From: Baffinella frigidus
Lineage: Eukaryota > Cryptophyceae > Cryptomonadales > Baffinellaceae
DNA: 12,135 nt
Assembly (NCBI GenBank): GCA_026770585.1
Contig: MU646557.1
Coordinates: 327,738-339,872, forward strand
Reading direction: 5' to 3'
This document shows, piece after piece, positions 6,301 to 8,916 of the stretch; the stretch's first letter is position 1; every line of letters begins with the position of its first letter. The notes under the pieces are model-generated. The model saw nothing but the letters and a program-made list of their open reading frames with translations, did no database searches and was not told where the DNA came from. The position numbers and the translations under genes are program-made.

Positions 6301-8321
6301 GGTCCCCCGCGGGGGTGGGATTTAGGGTGTAGGGTGTAGGGTGTAGGGTTTAGGGTTGAGGCTTTAGGGTGTATGGTTCAGGGTGTATGGTGTATGGTGT
6401 ATGGTGTATGGTGTATGGTGTATGGTGTATGGTGTATGGTGTATGGTATATGATGTAGGGTTTGTGGTTTTGAGTTTAGGGTTTAAGGTTTAAGTTGGGC
6501 GGACCTCGTCCTGCTCCGCAGAGCGCGCCGCGTCGATGAGGCGCGTCGCTTTACACTAAAGCGTCTTTCTCGCCAGTCCAAGACTCCACCTAGCTACCAC
6601 AACCGTTCCCTGATTCCTAAACGTACACCAACACCGTAGGGCAATGCCGTAGAAGCCTGGTGCAGGTTTTATGGTGTCCGGCGGGGGTAGGCAGACCTCA
6701 TCCTGCTCATCCGAGCGCGCCGCGACGCGTCTCAGTCGCAAATGGGGGCGCATTGTCCTCTCGTTTGTCCCCAAAATTATCAGGTGAAACATTATGAGGG
6801 TGTTTTTTCCGCGTTAGGGGGGTGGTCTTACCTCATCCTGCTCCTCGGAGCGCGCCGCGTCGATGAGGCGCGTCGCGGCGCGCAGCGTGTTCTGCTCGTC
6901 CGACACCTGCACCGCACAGGATCAGTGTCGAGAGTACTACAGACGAACAAGAAGAAGAAGGAGAAGAAGAAGAAAGAAGACGATGAAGAAGAAAGAAGAA
7001 GACGATGGAGAAGAAGAGGGAAAAACGTCGATGAGGTGCGTCGCGGCCCGCAGCGTGTTCTGCTCGTCCGACACCTGTTTAGGGTTTGGGGTTGAGGGTT
7101 GAGGGTTCAAGGTATAGGGTGCGGTTTTACGGTAGACGGTTGACGGTTTAGAGGTTAGGGCAACAGGGTTTAGAGTTTATGGATTTACGGTTTAGGGTTA
7201 ACGGTTTAGGGTCGGGGGTTTACGGTTTGGAGATTAGAGATTGGGTTTAGGGTTCAGAGTTGAGGCCCTAAACTCTAAACCGTAAACCTTCAACCCCACA
7301 GCCTCAGTATCGGTCTGATGTAAGGTGGGGGGTTGCGCCTCCTTAGGAGCGATGTACCCCTGCACTGAAGAGGAACGCTTCCTAGCTCTGCCTGAGTCAT
7401 CTCCGTGGGTACGTTTCCTAGCTGTGCCTGAGTAAAACTGGCCTCGCCAGAAAAGACTTTCAGAGCAGGAACTTCAGTACAAAGGGGTAAATAAACAAAG
7501 GGGTAAATAAAATGTATGGAGAGCCCAGTTTTACTCAGGCAGATCTACACCTTGAGGGCGGCGTCGGCGCGCGTGCGCTGGGCCTTCCGGATGCTCTCGG
7601 CGTTGCTCGCCTCCTCGCTCCGCAGAGTCTCCACCCGCGACTGCGCGTCTGAGATCTTCGCTTTTGTCGCCTGCGGGTGAGGAGGGGGCAGGGGTGAGGC
7701 TCGAGGCTTGCTTGCGCCCCCCCCCCCCCCTTTTTCGTGTTTGGAGTGTTGAGGCTGCATTTGGGCTAACATTTATGGCTGCGTGCGTCGATCAGGGTCG
7801 GTGGGGGTGTGCTGAGTGCGATTTTCTTGGCGGAAGGGTGTATCGAGCAGGGGACTCAAACAAAGACACTGGGAGGCCCTCGGCGATAACCTGGAGCTTG
7901 CCACCCGCCATGATAAGCACATCCTCCGTCTGGCTGGCCAACGGGCCCAGGCGCAGCAATTCCTCCTGCGCCTGTGCCGCGGTCTGCCGGCGGAGAACGC
8001 CAGGGTTAGAGCTGAGCTGGCGCCTTCGTCTTGCAGGCAGGAAGAAGGGTTTTCAGGCTGGCAGATAGCAGGCAGTGGGCGGAACGATGCAGGTGAGCGC
8101 ACGCGGTCACACCAGCCCTGCTCCTGGCTCATCAACACAGCACCCATCCTCCAAACCGACACGGTGGGGCGGTGGCGATTGGGCAAAATCGATCGACATA
8201 GTGAGGGCCGGAGGGCGCATGCGGGAACCTTCTCTTCCTGTGCCAGGCTGGGAGCGTCGTCGGCGGCGGCGGCAGCAGCGATCGCCAGCAGCAGTGCGAT
8301 CGACAGCCAGCGTGGGGCCAT
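655..8321 (-). CDS. Multi-exon gene for a secreted or endomembrane helical/coiled-coil protein (gene model)
   Basis: I do not recognise the family. The model starts at the ATG at 8321 and joins exons 8321-8229, 7983-7891, 7670-7551, 6906-6832, 4434-4344, 4158-4103, 3711-3583, 2556-2491, 1767-1702 and 738-655. All junctions keep frame: mostly phase 0, with one phase-1 junction shared by the two exons around 4159-4343. They total about 290 codons. An N-terminal signal peptide is followed by segments rich in Ala, Glu, Gln, Lys and Arg with few Pro or Gly, as in helical or coiled-coil proteins. Several exons have truncated tandem copies nearby. The 3' end is not seen and may lie left of the window. 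Which duplicate exons are used, and whether 5543-5606 is included, cannot be decided from sequence. It could also be a decaying gene, but the in-phase exons with good splice sites argue against full loss. Confidence 0.6.
829..1064. mobile_element. Fold-back element with telomere-like heptamers in its arms
   Basis: The arms 829-933 and 970-1064 are near-perfect reverse complements, both running from TTCAACC through TTGCACC and GTTGCACGGTTGACGAGC to a T7/A7 run. The spacer of about 36 bp contains CCTCT...AGAGG, a small inner hairpin. One arm has an extra GGGTGCACCA. Each arm carries GGGTTAGGGTTGAGG-type heptamers. The element interrupts a tandem exon copy: copy 2 (1074-1085) diverges from its siblings right beside the right arm. 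No coding capacity, so a MITE-like non-autonomous element or a foldback duplication. Confidence 0.85.
1074..1410 (-). pseudogene. Three extra partial copies of the 655-738 exon and its upstream intron
   Basis: Exon-like copies lie at 1317-1357, 1179-1221 and 1074-1085, each with an acceptor (GAACAG, AAATAG, CAATAG) followed by GTGGATGGG. The first two encode VDGLRKES/FTVSQ-type peptides and then run into a G run and GTGAATTC or GTGATTTT, which could act as donor. The G-run length differs between copies, so candidate exons of 41 and 43 bp would break the frame. The third diverges after four codons beside the fold-back element. The spacer between copies is a conserved block of about 100 bp (GTCAGATATG, GAAATCCCTTCG, CCGCTGTGTGAATTC). 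I read them as tandem duplication of intron plus exon start, now probably unused. Confidence 0.7.
1403..1611. mobile_element. Fold-back element abutting a degraded exon copy
   Basis: The arms at about 1403-1470 and 1541-1611 are inverted copies. Read inwards, both contain ATAGAGCCA, CTGGTAGGACTTGGCCA, CGAACTTCGAA and TTCTAGATG. The centre is AT-rich (CAGTAATTATTAGTAACACC). On the minus strand the right end lies directly after a GT that follows a degraded copy of the 1702-1767 exon, so the element starts at a donor position. No open frame of note. Confidence 0.85.
1613..1650 (-). pseudogene. Degraded copy of the 1702-1767 exon end
   Basis: GCGAGAAGTTCTCTGTGTGC and AGCAGAAT then GTTATAG on the minus strand match GCGGAGGAACTCCTCTCTG and CAACAGAAG then GTTGTG of the neighbouring exon, with indels. 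The shift is about 88 bp. The frame is broken, so this is a relic of a local tandem duplication. Confidence 0.6.
1702..1767 (-). CDS. Exon, 22 codons (ALASGRSH...VQQK)
   Basis: The acceptor is TTGGCACGGCAG|GCGTTGGCG and the donor CAACAGAAG|GTTGTG. It is 66 bp, phase 0 on both sides. The product runs from ALASGRSHG to LAEELLSVQQK, ending in a helical Glu/Leu/Gln segment like the other exons of this gene. The following intron starts GTTGTGCTCCCGCC and contains the degraded copy and the fold-back at 1403-1611. Confidence 0.55.
1827..1994. mobile_element. Fold-back element with 34-bp arms
   Basis: The arms 1827-1860 and 1961-1994 are reverse complements with three mismatches; the left reads GTAGCGCGCTTGCGGGAAAA and then CTTGGCCGATTTTA. 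The interior of about 100 bp is AT-rich and contains ATTTGTACC, a short word also seen near 2067 and inside the element at 10107-10330. It lies in the intron just upstream, in minus-strand sense, of the exon at 1702-1767. Confidence 0.8.
1995..2363. other. Stretch without a convincing gene
   Basis: On the minus strand, a frame in phase with the exon at 2491-2556 stays open from 2363 to about 2097 if the intron at 2364-2490 is removed. Its composition is unlike the other exons (Arg, Pro and Ser rich, AT-rich parts), so I do not call it coding. The short near-duplicate GTATATCCAAATTCGGGAGC / GTATATCTAAATC occurs at 2220-2255. Nothing else stands out. Confidence 0.45.
2364..2490 (-). mobile_element. 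Introner-like intron, CTAGCTCTG family, copy A
   Basis: On the minus strand the exon at 2491-2556 ends AAACAG and the intron runs GTCCTAGCTCTGCCTGCC...GCAGAGCTAGAG|ATC. The terminal inverted repeats (2366-2392 and 2461-2487) both read CTAGCTCTGC...TTTTATTCTGGC. The element is flanked by AGGTC on one side and AGATC on the other, a 5-bp target duplication with one change. The interior, read on the minus strand, shares AGAGCAGAAATTCAGTACAAA with 7462-7483 inside copy B, which shows common descent. The length of 127 bp suits a minimal intron. Confidence 0.75.
2491..2556 (-). CDS. Exon, 22 codons (TVIATDAN...GRAKQ)
   Basis: The acceptor is GAATGCATTGCAG|ACGGTG and the donor AAACAG|GTCCTAG. It is 66 bp, phase 0 at both ends. 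The product is TVIATDANAVDSAEGDFGRA then KQ, acidic and Ala-rich like neighbouring exons. The donor coincides with the start of introner copy A, so this exon end was defined by the insertion. Confidence 0.6.
2580..2965. repeat. Satellite-like array of GGGTTTAGCAGTGAACCA units
   Basis: Seven or more degenerate units alternate a G-run (AAGGGGGGGG) with TTAGGGTTTAGCAGTGAACC or ATTATCAGTGAACAGGG. The unit seems to be a telomere-like heptamer pair extended by AGCAGTGAACCA. It is probably intronic for the minus-strand gene, between the exons at 3583-3711 and 2491-2556. No gene seen in it. Confidence 0.85.
2995..3229 (-). mobile_element. Fold-back intron running from splice site to splice site
   Basis: The arms of about 106 bp (2995-3100 and 3121-3229) are inverted copies with scattered mismatches; the spacer is 20 bp. 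On the minus strand it begins GAACAG|GTCCTGTGG, directly after a duplicate end of the 3583-3711 exon, and ends CCACAG|GCCGTGGCC. The inverted ends CTGTGG/CCACAG thus supply both GT and AG positions. Each arm contains the dispersed motif CATAACCTTGCATCATTAGG. Downstream GCC GTG GCC CTG CGG could be a continuing exon (AVALRSRL). It differs in sequence from the CTAGCTCTG family, so this is a second candidate introner type. Confidence 0.65.
3230..3393 (-). pseudogene. Copy of an exon end split by a TATACA microsatellite
   Basis: On the minus strand GCGCGTGCAGCGCGGGGACG and, after the microsatellite, GCGGGGGCGGCTGCCGAACAG repeat the last part of the exon at 3583-3711 (RRVQRGDV...AGAAAEQ). The microsatellite at 3251-3370 lies exactly between DV and AGAAAEQ, is built of 6-bp units and leaves the frame open, so it would add a run of Tyr-Val and Ile-Cys pairs. 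The copy keeps its donor CAG|GTCC. It may be a spare or alternative exon; upstream it lacks the AAAAQDVIAA part. Confidence 0.6.
3251..3370. repeat. (TATACA)n microsatellite
   Basis: About 120 bp of ATATAC/TATACA hexamers with a few changes (ATAAATAT, ATATATAC, ATTTATAC). The flanks CCGCCCCCGCA and AACGTCCCCGCGCTGCACGC are contiguous in the sister copy at 3592-3626, so the repeat arose or was inserted after the duplication. Confidence 0.95.
3583..3711 (-). CDS. Exon, 43 codons (VASEAAAAQDV...GAAAEQ)
   Basis: The acceptor is CGACCCCAG|GTGGCGAGC and the donor GAACAG|GTCCTCC. It is 129 bp, phase 0 on both sides. It starts VASEAAAAQDVIAAATKSEA and ends VQRGDVAGAAAEQ, strongly helical and Ala/Glu/Gln-rich. 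It is the largest exon of this gene. Its last third is duplicated at 3230-3393 and its first third at 3875-3914. Confidence 0.7.
3721..3792. repeat. Two tandem copies of a 36-bp unit
   Basis: CGCCCGGACACCAACAGGTT then TACGTTTTCACGAAGA is repeated once, with AGG changed to AGA. On the plus strand the unit is twelve codons in an open frame, but for the minus-strand gene it lies just upstream of the acceptor of the 3583-3711 exon, so I treat it as intronic. Confidence 0.9.
3875..3914 (-). pseudogene. Copy of the start of the 3583-3711 exon
   Basis: The plus-strand word CTGCGATCACGTCCTGCGCC followed by GCCGCCGCCTCGC matches 3671-3704 with one change. On the minus strand it encodes EAAAAQDVIAAAT and then departs from the parent. 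It sits beside the telomere-like array at 3919-4100 and has no good acceptor, so it looks like an exon fragment left by tandem duplication. Confidence 0.65.
3919..4100 (+). repeat. Degenerate telomere-like array (TTTAGGG/TTCAGGG)
   Basis: An almost unbroken series of 7-bp units: GGGTTTA, GGGTTCA, GAGTTTA and GGGTGCA. For the minus-strand gene it makes up the donor half of the intron between 4158-4103 and 3711-3583, starting GTAACACCCCAAACCC. Confidence 0.95.
4103..4158 (-). CDS. Exon, 18 codons plus split Gly (MTAAKDLF...KQA)
   Basis: The acceptor is CCCTAAACCAG|GCATGACC and the donor CAGGCG|GTAACA. It is 56 bp: two bases complete a Gly codon split with the upstream exon, then MTAAKDLFASAISQRKQA. 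The phase-1 junction matches the 91-bp exon at 4344-4434, good support for both. The acceptor and its pyrimidine tract are telomere-like heptamers. Confidence 0.7.
4159..4343 (-). repeat. Intron made entirely of telomere-like heptamers
   Basis: On the minus strand the 185-bp intron starts GTCTCAACCCTCAACCCTCA, continues as CCCTAAA-type heptamers with few variants (CCCGAAA, CCCTGAA), and ends CCCTAAACCAG. There is no other sequence between the splice sites. CCCTAAACC repeats supply a pyrimidine-rich tract and CTAAA words that could serve as branch sites. Confidence 0.85.
4344..4434 (-). CDS. Exon, 30 codons plus one base (VLRQSHST...NKASA)
   Basis: The acceptor is GCATGCAG|GTGCTGCGA and the donor TCTGCTG|GTCTCAAC. 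It is 91 bp, phase 0 to phase 1. The product is VLRQSHSTQAKALAALDLKM then AQGLANKASA, a clear amphipathic-looking helix. GC-rich third positions contrast sharply with the flanking telomere-like intron. Confidence 0.7.
4435..4716. other. Intron interior, no gene seen
   Basis: Mixed sequence with two G-runs and no exon on either strand with both splice sites and helical coding content. GGCGTGGGACTGTG occurs here (4687-4700) and again at 4887-4900, on the two sides of the fold-back at 4717-4857. Confidence 0.5.
4717..4857. mobile_element. Fold-back element
   Basis: The arms 4717-4773 and 4801-4857 are inverted copies. Read inwards both have CATCCCNCCAGGTA, TGCTCGAAACGCA or GGCTCGAAACGCA, and GGCRTCAT; the spacer is 27 bp. 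The left end contains CCAGGTACTTAAT and the right end TTGAATACCTGG. Flanking GGCGTGGGACTGTG words on both sides are too far out to be a target duplication. No coding capacity. Confidence 0.85.
4858..5342. other. Stretch without a supported gene
   Basis: Short telomere-like pieces occur near 4991-5013 and 5066-5125 (GAGCGAACCCTACTCC, GAGCGAAACCTAAACC). A perfect small palindrome TTTCTCCAC/GTGGAGAAA lies at 5220-5238. A plus-strand frame across 5250-5355 (LLSEKISKSGRS...TEAADE, then GTGGGGG) is open and mildly helical, but its acceptor is weak and no partner exon is seen. Confidence 0.45.
5350..5542 (-). repeat. Heptamer array of CCCTGAA and CCCTTGA units
   Basis: Blocks of (CCCTGAA)n, (CCTGGAA)n and (CCCTTGA)n, each homogenised over several units. 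On the minus strand this is the start of the intron after 5543-5606 (GTCAGGGTTCAGGATTCAGG). Here the G-rich strand is in the sense direction, opposite to the intron at 4159-4343. Confidence 0.93.
5543..5606 (-). CDS. Candidate exon (VKHRAASEENQ...)
   Basis: The acceptor is TTTGATCGCAG|GTGAAGCAC and the donor CCCGCAG|GTCAGGG. The product is VKHRAASEENQGEGVATEHP then A. It is 64 bp, so it ends in phase 1, while the next exon at 4344-4434 is best read in phase 0. Either a different donor is used (GGC|GTTGCT after 42 bp keeps phase 0), it is skipped, or another small exon lies between. Two partial copies of its acceptor region follow at 5655 and 5710. Confidence 0.45.
5604..5740 (-). repeat. Tandem copies of an acceptor region
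   Basis: TTCACCTGCGATCAAAGGGG, TTCACCTGAGAGCCAAGGGG and TTCACCTGAGAGCAAAGTGG, each followed by TTGAGCGTG or a variant, recur at about 50-bp spacing. On the minus strand each reads pyrimidine-rich ...CTCTCAG|GTGAAG/GTGAAC, so three acceptors and exon starts lie in a row; only the one at 5606 leads into an extended open exon. Confidence 0.7.
5742..5956. repeat. Palindrome cluster followed by 28-bp and 16-bp tandem repeats
   Basis: CCTTAAGTGACCA at 5744 pairs with TGGTCACTTA(C/A)GG at 5826 and 5854. Between them are the palindromes CCCTACGGTAGGG and GCCCTAGGACCTGCCTAGGGC. Then CCCTATGGTCACTTAYGGAA plus TACACGTA is repeated twice (5821-5848, 5849-5876), followed by five units of CAGCGTGTATACAGTA (5877-5956). 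No gene seen from here to 6500. Confidence 0.9.
6187..6293 (-). repeat. Intronic 107-bp repeat, copy 1
   Basis: This matches 6549-6655 over its whole length (CTTTACACTAAAGCGTCTTT, then CCAGTCCAA, ACTCCACCTAG, CCAACACCGT and GGGCAATG). On the minus strand each copy ends in the small hairpin GCTTTAGTGTAAAG, whose last AG is a possible acceptor. In copy 2 this AG is followed directly by exon-like sequence; in copy 1 it is not. Confidence 0.85.
6304..6495 (+). repeat. Heptamer array with a homogenised TGTATGG block
   Basis: GGGTGTA and GGGTTTA units pass into about ten nearly perfect copies of TGTATGG (6383-6450), then back to GTTTAGGG. The constant 7-bp step shows the variant arose within a telomere-like array. 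Confidence 0.93.
6505..6548 (-). pseudogene. Truncated copy of the 6832-6906 exon
   Basis: The minus strand reads AAAG|CGACGCGCCTCATCGACG and then GCGCGCTCTGCGGAGCAGGACGAG|GTCCGC, encoding TRLIDAARSAEQDE. The 5' third of the parent exon is missing and replaced by the end of the intronic repeat at 6549-6655. Starting in a different phase from the parent, it would disturb the frame if spliced after a phase-0 exon. Confidence 0.65.
6549..6655 (-). repeat. Intronic 107-bp repeat, copy 2
   Basis: Sister of 6187-6293. It contains CTACGGCATTGCCCTACGG (minus strand), close to CCTACGGCATTGCCTAGG in the fold-back at 9666-9815. Its minus-strand 3' end, GTGTAAAG, abuts the exon fragment at 6505-6548. 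Confidence 0.85.
6697..6733 (-). pseudogene. Short copy of the end of the 6832-6906 exon
   Basis: The minus strand GTCGCGGCGCGCTCGGATGA then GCAGGATGAG|GTCTGCC encodes VAARSDEQDE with a usable donor, but there is no acceptor-linked start. Third copy of this exon end within 210 bp. Confidence 0.6.
6832..6906 (-). CDS. Exon, 25 codons (VSDEQNTL...SEEQDE)
   Basis: The acceptor is GTGCGGTGCAG|GTGTCGGAC and the donor GATGAG|GTAAGA, the best-looking donor in the window. It is 75 bp, phase 0 at both ends. The product is VSDEQNTLRAATRLIDAARS then EEQDE, typical coiled-coil composition. It is the only full-length member of a group of four copies (7027-7074, 6697-6733, 6505-6548). Confidence 0.75.
6948..7019. 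repeat. GAA/GAAGAC microsatellite
   Basis: An AAGAAG-rich purine run on the plus strand, hence a CTTCTT pyrimidine run on the minus strand. It lies upstream of the acceptor at 6907 and may have replaced the 3' part of the exon copy at 7027-7074. Confidence 0.95.
7027..7074 (-). pseudogene. 5' copy of the 6832-6906 exon
   Basis: The acceptor is CCCTAAACAG|GTGTCGGAC, followed by 48 bp nearly identical to the parent (VSDEQNTLRAATHLID), then GTTTTTCCC where the homology stops. If GT here served as donor, a 16-codon exon in phase 0 would result, so it could still be a real alternative exon. The acceptor is formed by telomere-like repeats. Confidence 0.6.
7078..7305. repeat. Telomere-like array with an orientation switch
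   Basis: Degenerate TTTAGGG units (GGGTTGA, GGTTTAG, CGGTTTA) run on the plus strand to about 7262, where they turn into CCCTAAACTCTAAACCGTAA and ACC on the same strand. The junction GAGTTGAGGCCCTAAACTC is nearly palindromic. For the minus-strand gene this is the acceptor part of the intron before 7074. Confidence 0.9.
7419..7547 (-). mobile_element. Introner-like fold-back, CTAGCTCTG family, copy B
   Basis: The arms 7419-7443 and 7523-7547 are inverted copies (TAGCTGTGCCTGAGTAAAAC / GTTTTACTCAGGCAGATCTA). The interior shares AGAGCAGGAACTTCAGTACA with the reverse complement of copy A. On the minus strand it begins 3 nt after the donor of the exon at 7551-7670 (AAG|GTGTAGATCTGCC) and ends GGCACAGCTAG. 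A second CTAGCTCTGCCTGAGT terminus at 7382-7397 suggests a nested or partly duplicated end. Target duplication is no longer clear. Confidence 0.7.
7551..7670 (-). CDS. Exon, 40 codons (ATKAKISD...ADAALK)
   Basis: The acceptor is CACCCGCAG|GCGACAAAA and the donor CTCAAG|GTGTAG. It is 120 bp, phase 0 on both sides. The product is ATKAKISDAQSRVETLRSEE then ASNAESIRKAQRTRADAALK, a long uninterrupted coiled-coil-like segment with no Pro or Gly. The intron before it contains a 14-C run at 7717-7730; the intron after it starts with introner copy B. Confidence 0.75.
7891..7983 (-). CDS. Exon 2, 31 codons (TAAQAQEELL...GGKLQ)
   Basis: The acceptor is TTCTCCGCCGGCAG|ACCGCGGCA and the donor CTCCAG|GTTATC. 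It is 93 bp, phase 0 both sides. The product is TAAQAQEELLRLGPLASQTE then DVLIMAGGKLQ. It joins in frame to exon 1 across a 245-bp intron and to the next exon across a 220-bp intron. Confidence 0.75.
8229..8321 (-). CDS. Exon 1 with signal peptide, 31 codons
   Basis: It starts at ATG 8321. MAPRWLSIALLLAIAAAAAA is a textbook signal peptide: a basic residue, then a hydrophobic core and an Ala stretch; cleavage is likely before DDAPSLAQEEK. The donor is GAGAAG|GTTCCC, phase 0. An upstream in-frame ATG (8354) would add MPASSRRWGPP, which weakens the signal shape, so I prefer 8321. The product should enter the secretory pathway; if the host has complex plastids it could instead be the first half of a bipartite plastid signal, but no transit-like segment is obvious. 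Confidence 0.75.
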
Positions 8322-8588
8322 GGGTGGACCCCATCTTCGCGATGACGCTGGCATTTTTTGCGGCGCTTCCGAAGCGGATCAAATCGAGGCTGAAAATATT
8401 ATTTCTACCTGGCAAAACGTCGAATTCAAAAGTGGCCGTCTCAACTTTGGGCGCCACGAAAATTCCTCTGGGGGGAGGGTCAGTTTGAGGAGACGTGGGG
8501 GCAAGGTGGCCTTGCTGAGGCTCCAGTAGCTGCGGAGGAGGAGGAGGAGGGCGTACGTGACCACTCCCGAGCGGTTGCGACCGTCAGC
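8322..8588. promoter_or_regulatory. Divergent intergenic region, probable shared promoter
   Basis: The 267 bp separates the minus-strand ATG at 8321 from the plus-strand ATG at 8589. It contains the window's only AT-rich patch near both starts (AAATATTATTT, 8393-8405), about 75 bp upstream of the minus-strand ATG. No exact TATA box or named site can be claimed. Open frames exist across it on both strands (see findings), so part of it could be exonic or untranslated leader. The plus-strand frame of the PDZ gene is open back to about 8393 without an ATG. Confidence 0.45.
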
Positions 8589-8916
8589 ATGATGCAGTCG
8601 GGAAGGTCTCCATCGGGAATGAGAGTGTACGGCGGTCTGGCTCCTCCTTCCCCTTCCACAACTCCCACCCAGAACTGGGTTGACGGACACGAGGAGCAGC
8701 GGAACGCGGACGTGGCGACGCTGAACGGAGTGACGCTGAAGCGAGGGCCGACGGGGCTCGAGATCGTAGCGCTCTCGGAGTTTTCAGCCGGCGCAGCGAT
8801 GCGCAGCGAGGGCTTCCTTGTCGGGGACACCCTGACTGCTGTCGGGGGCGCTGACGTTGTGGGGCGTTCCCCGGGGGTTTTCTTCGCGTGGATCGTCGAG
8901 GAAGATTCTGGCAGCG
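8589..8916 (+). CDS. PDZ gene exon 1 (N terminus and most of the PDZ domain)
   Basis: It starts MMQSGRSPSGMRVYGG; the second ATG is equally possible. From residue 47, GVTLKRGPTGLEIVALSE has the PDZ first strands with TGLEI at the carboxylate-binding loop position. SEFSAGAAMRSEGFLVGDTL then TAVGGADVVG follows the usual x-A-x-x-x-G-x-L-x-V-G-D-x-(I/L)-x-x-V-N/G-G pattern. The donor is GGCAGCG|GTGTGC, leaving phase 1. Confidence 0.75.

Noticed and set aside
7773-8354. 193-codon continuous minus-strand frame
   Set aside because: Only its first 31 codons from ATG 8321 look real. After the donor at 8228 composition changes to random Arg/Pro/Ser, while exon 2 lies in another frame after a good acceptor.
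7816-8529. 237-codon plus-strand frame, the longest in the window
   Set aside because: It is antisense to two well supported exons, with no domain or consistent composition; an antisense shadow in GC-rich coding DNA.
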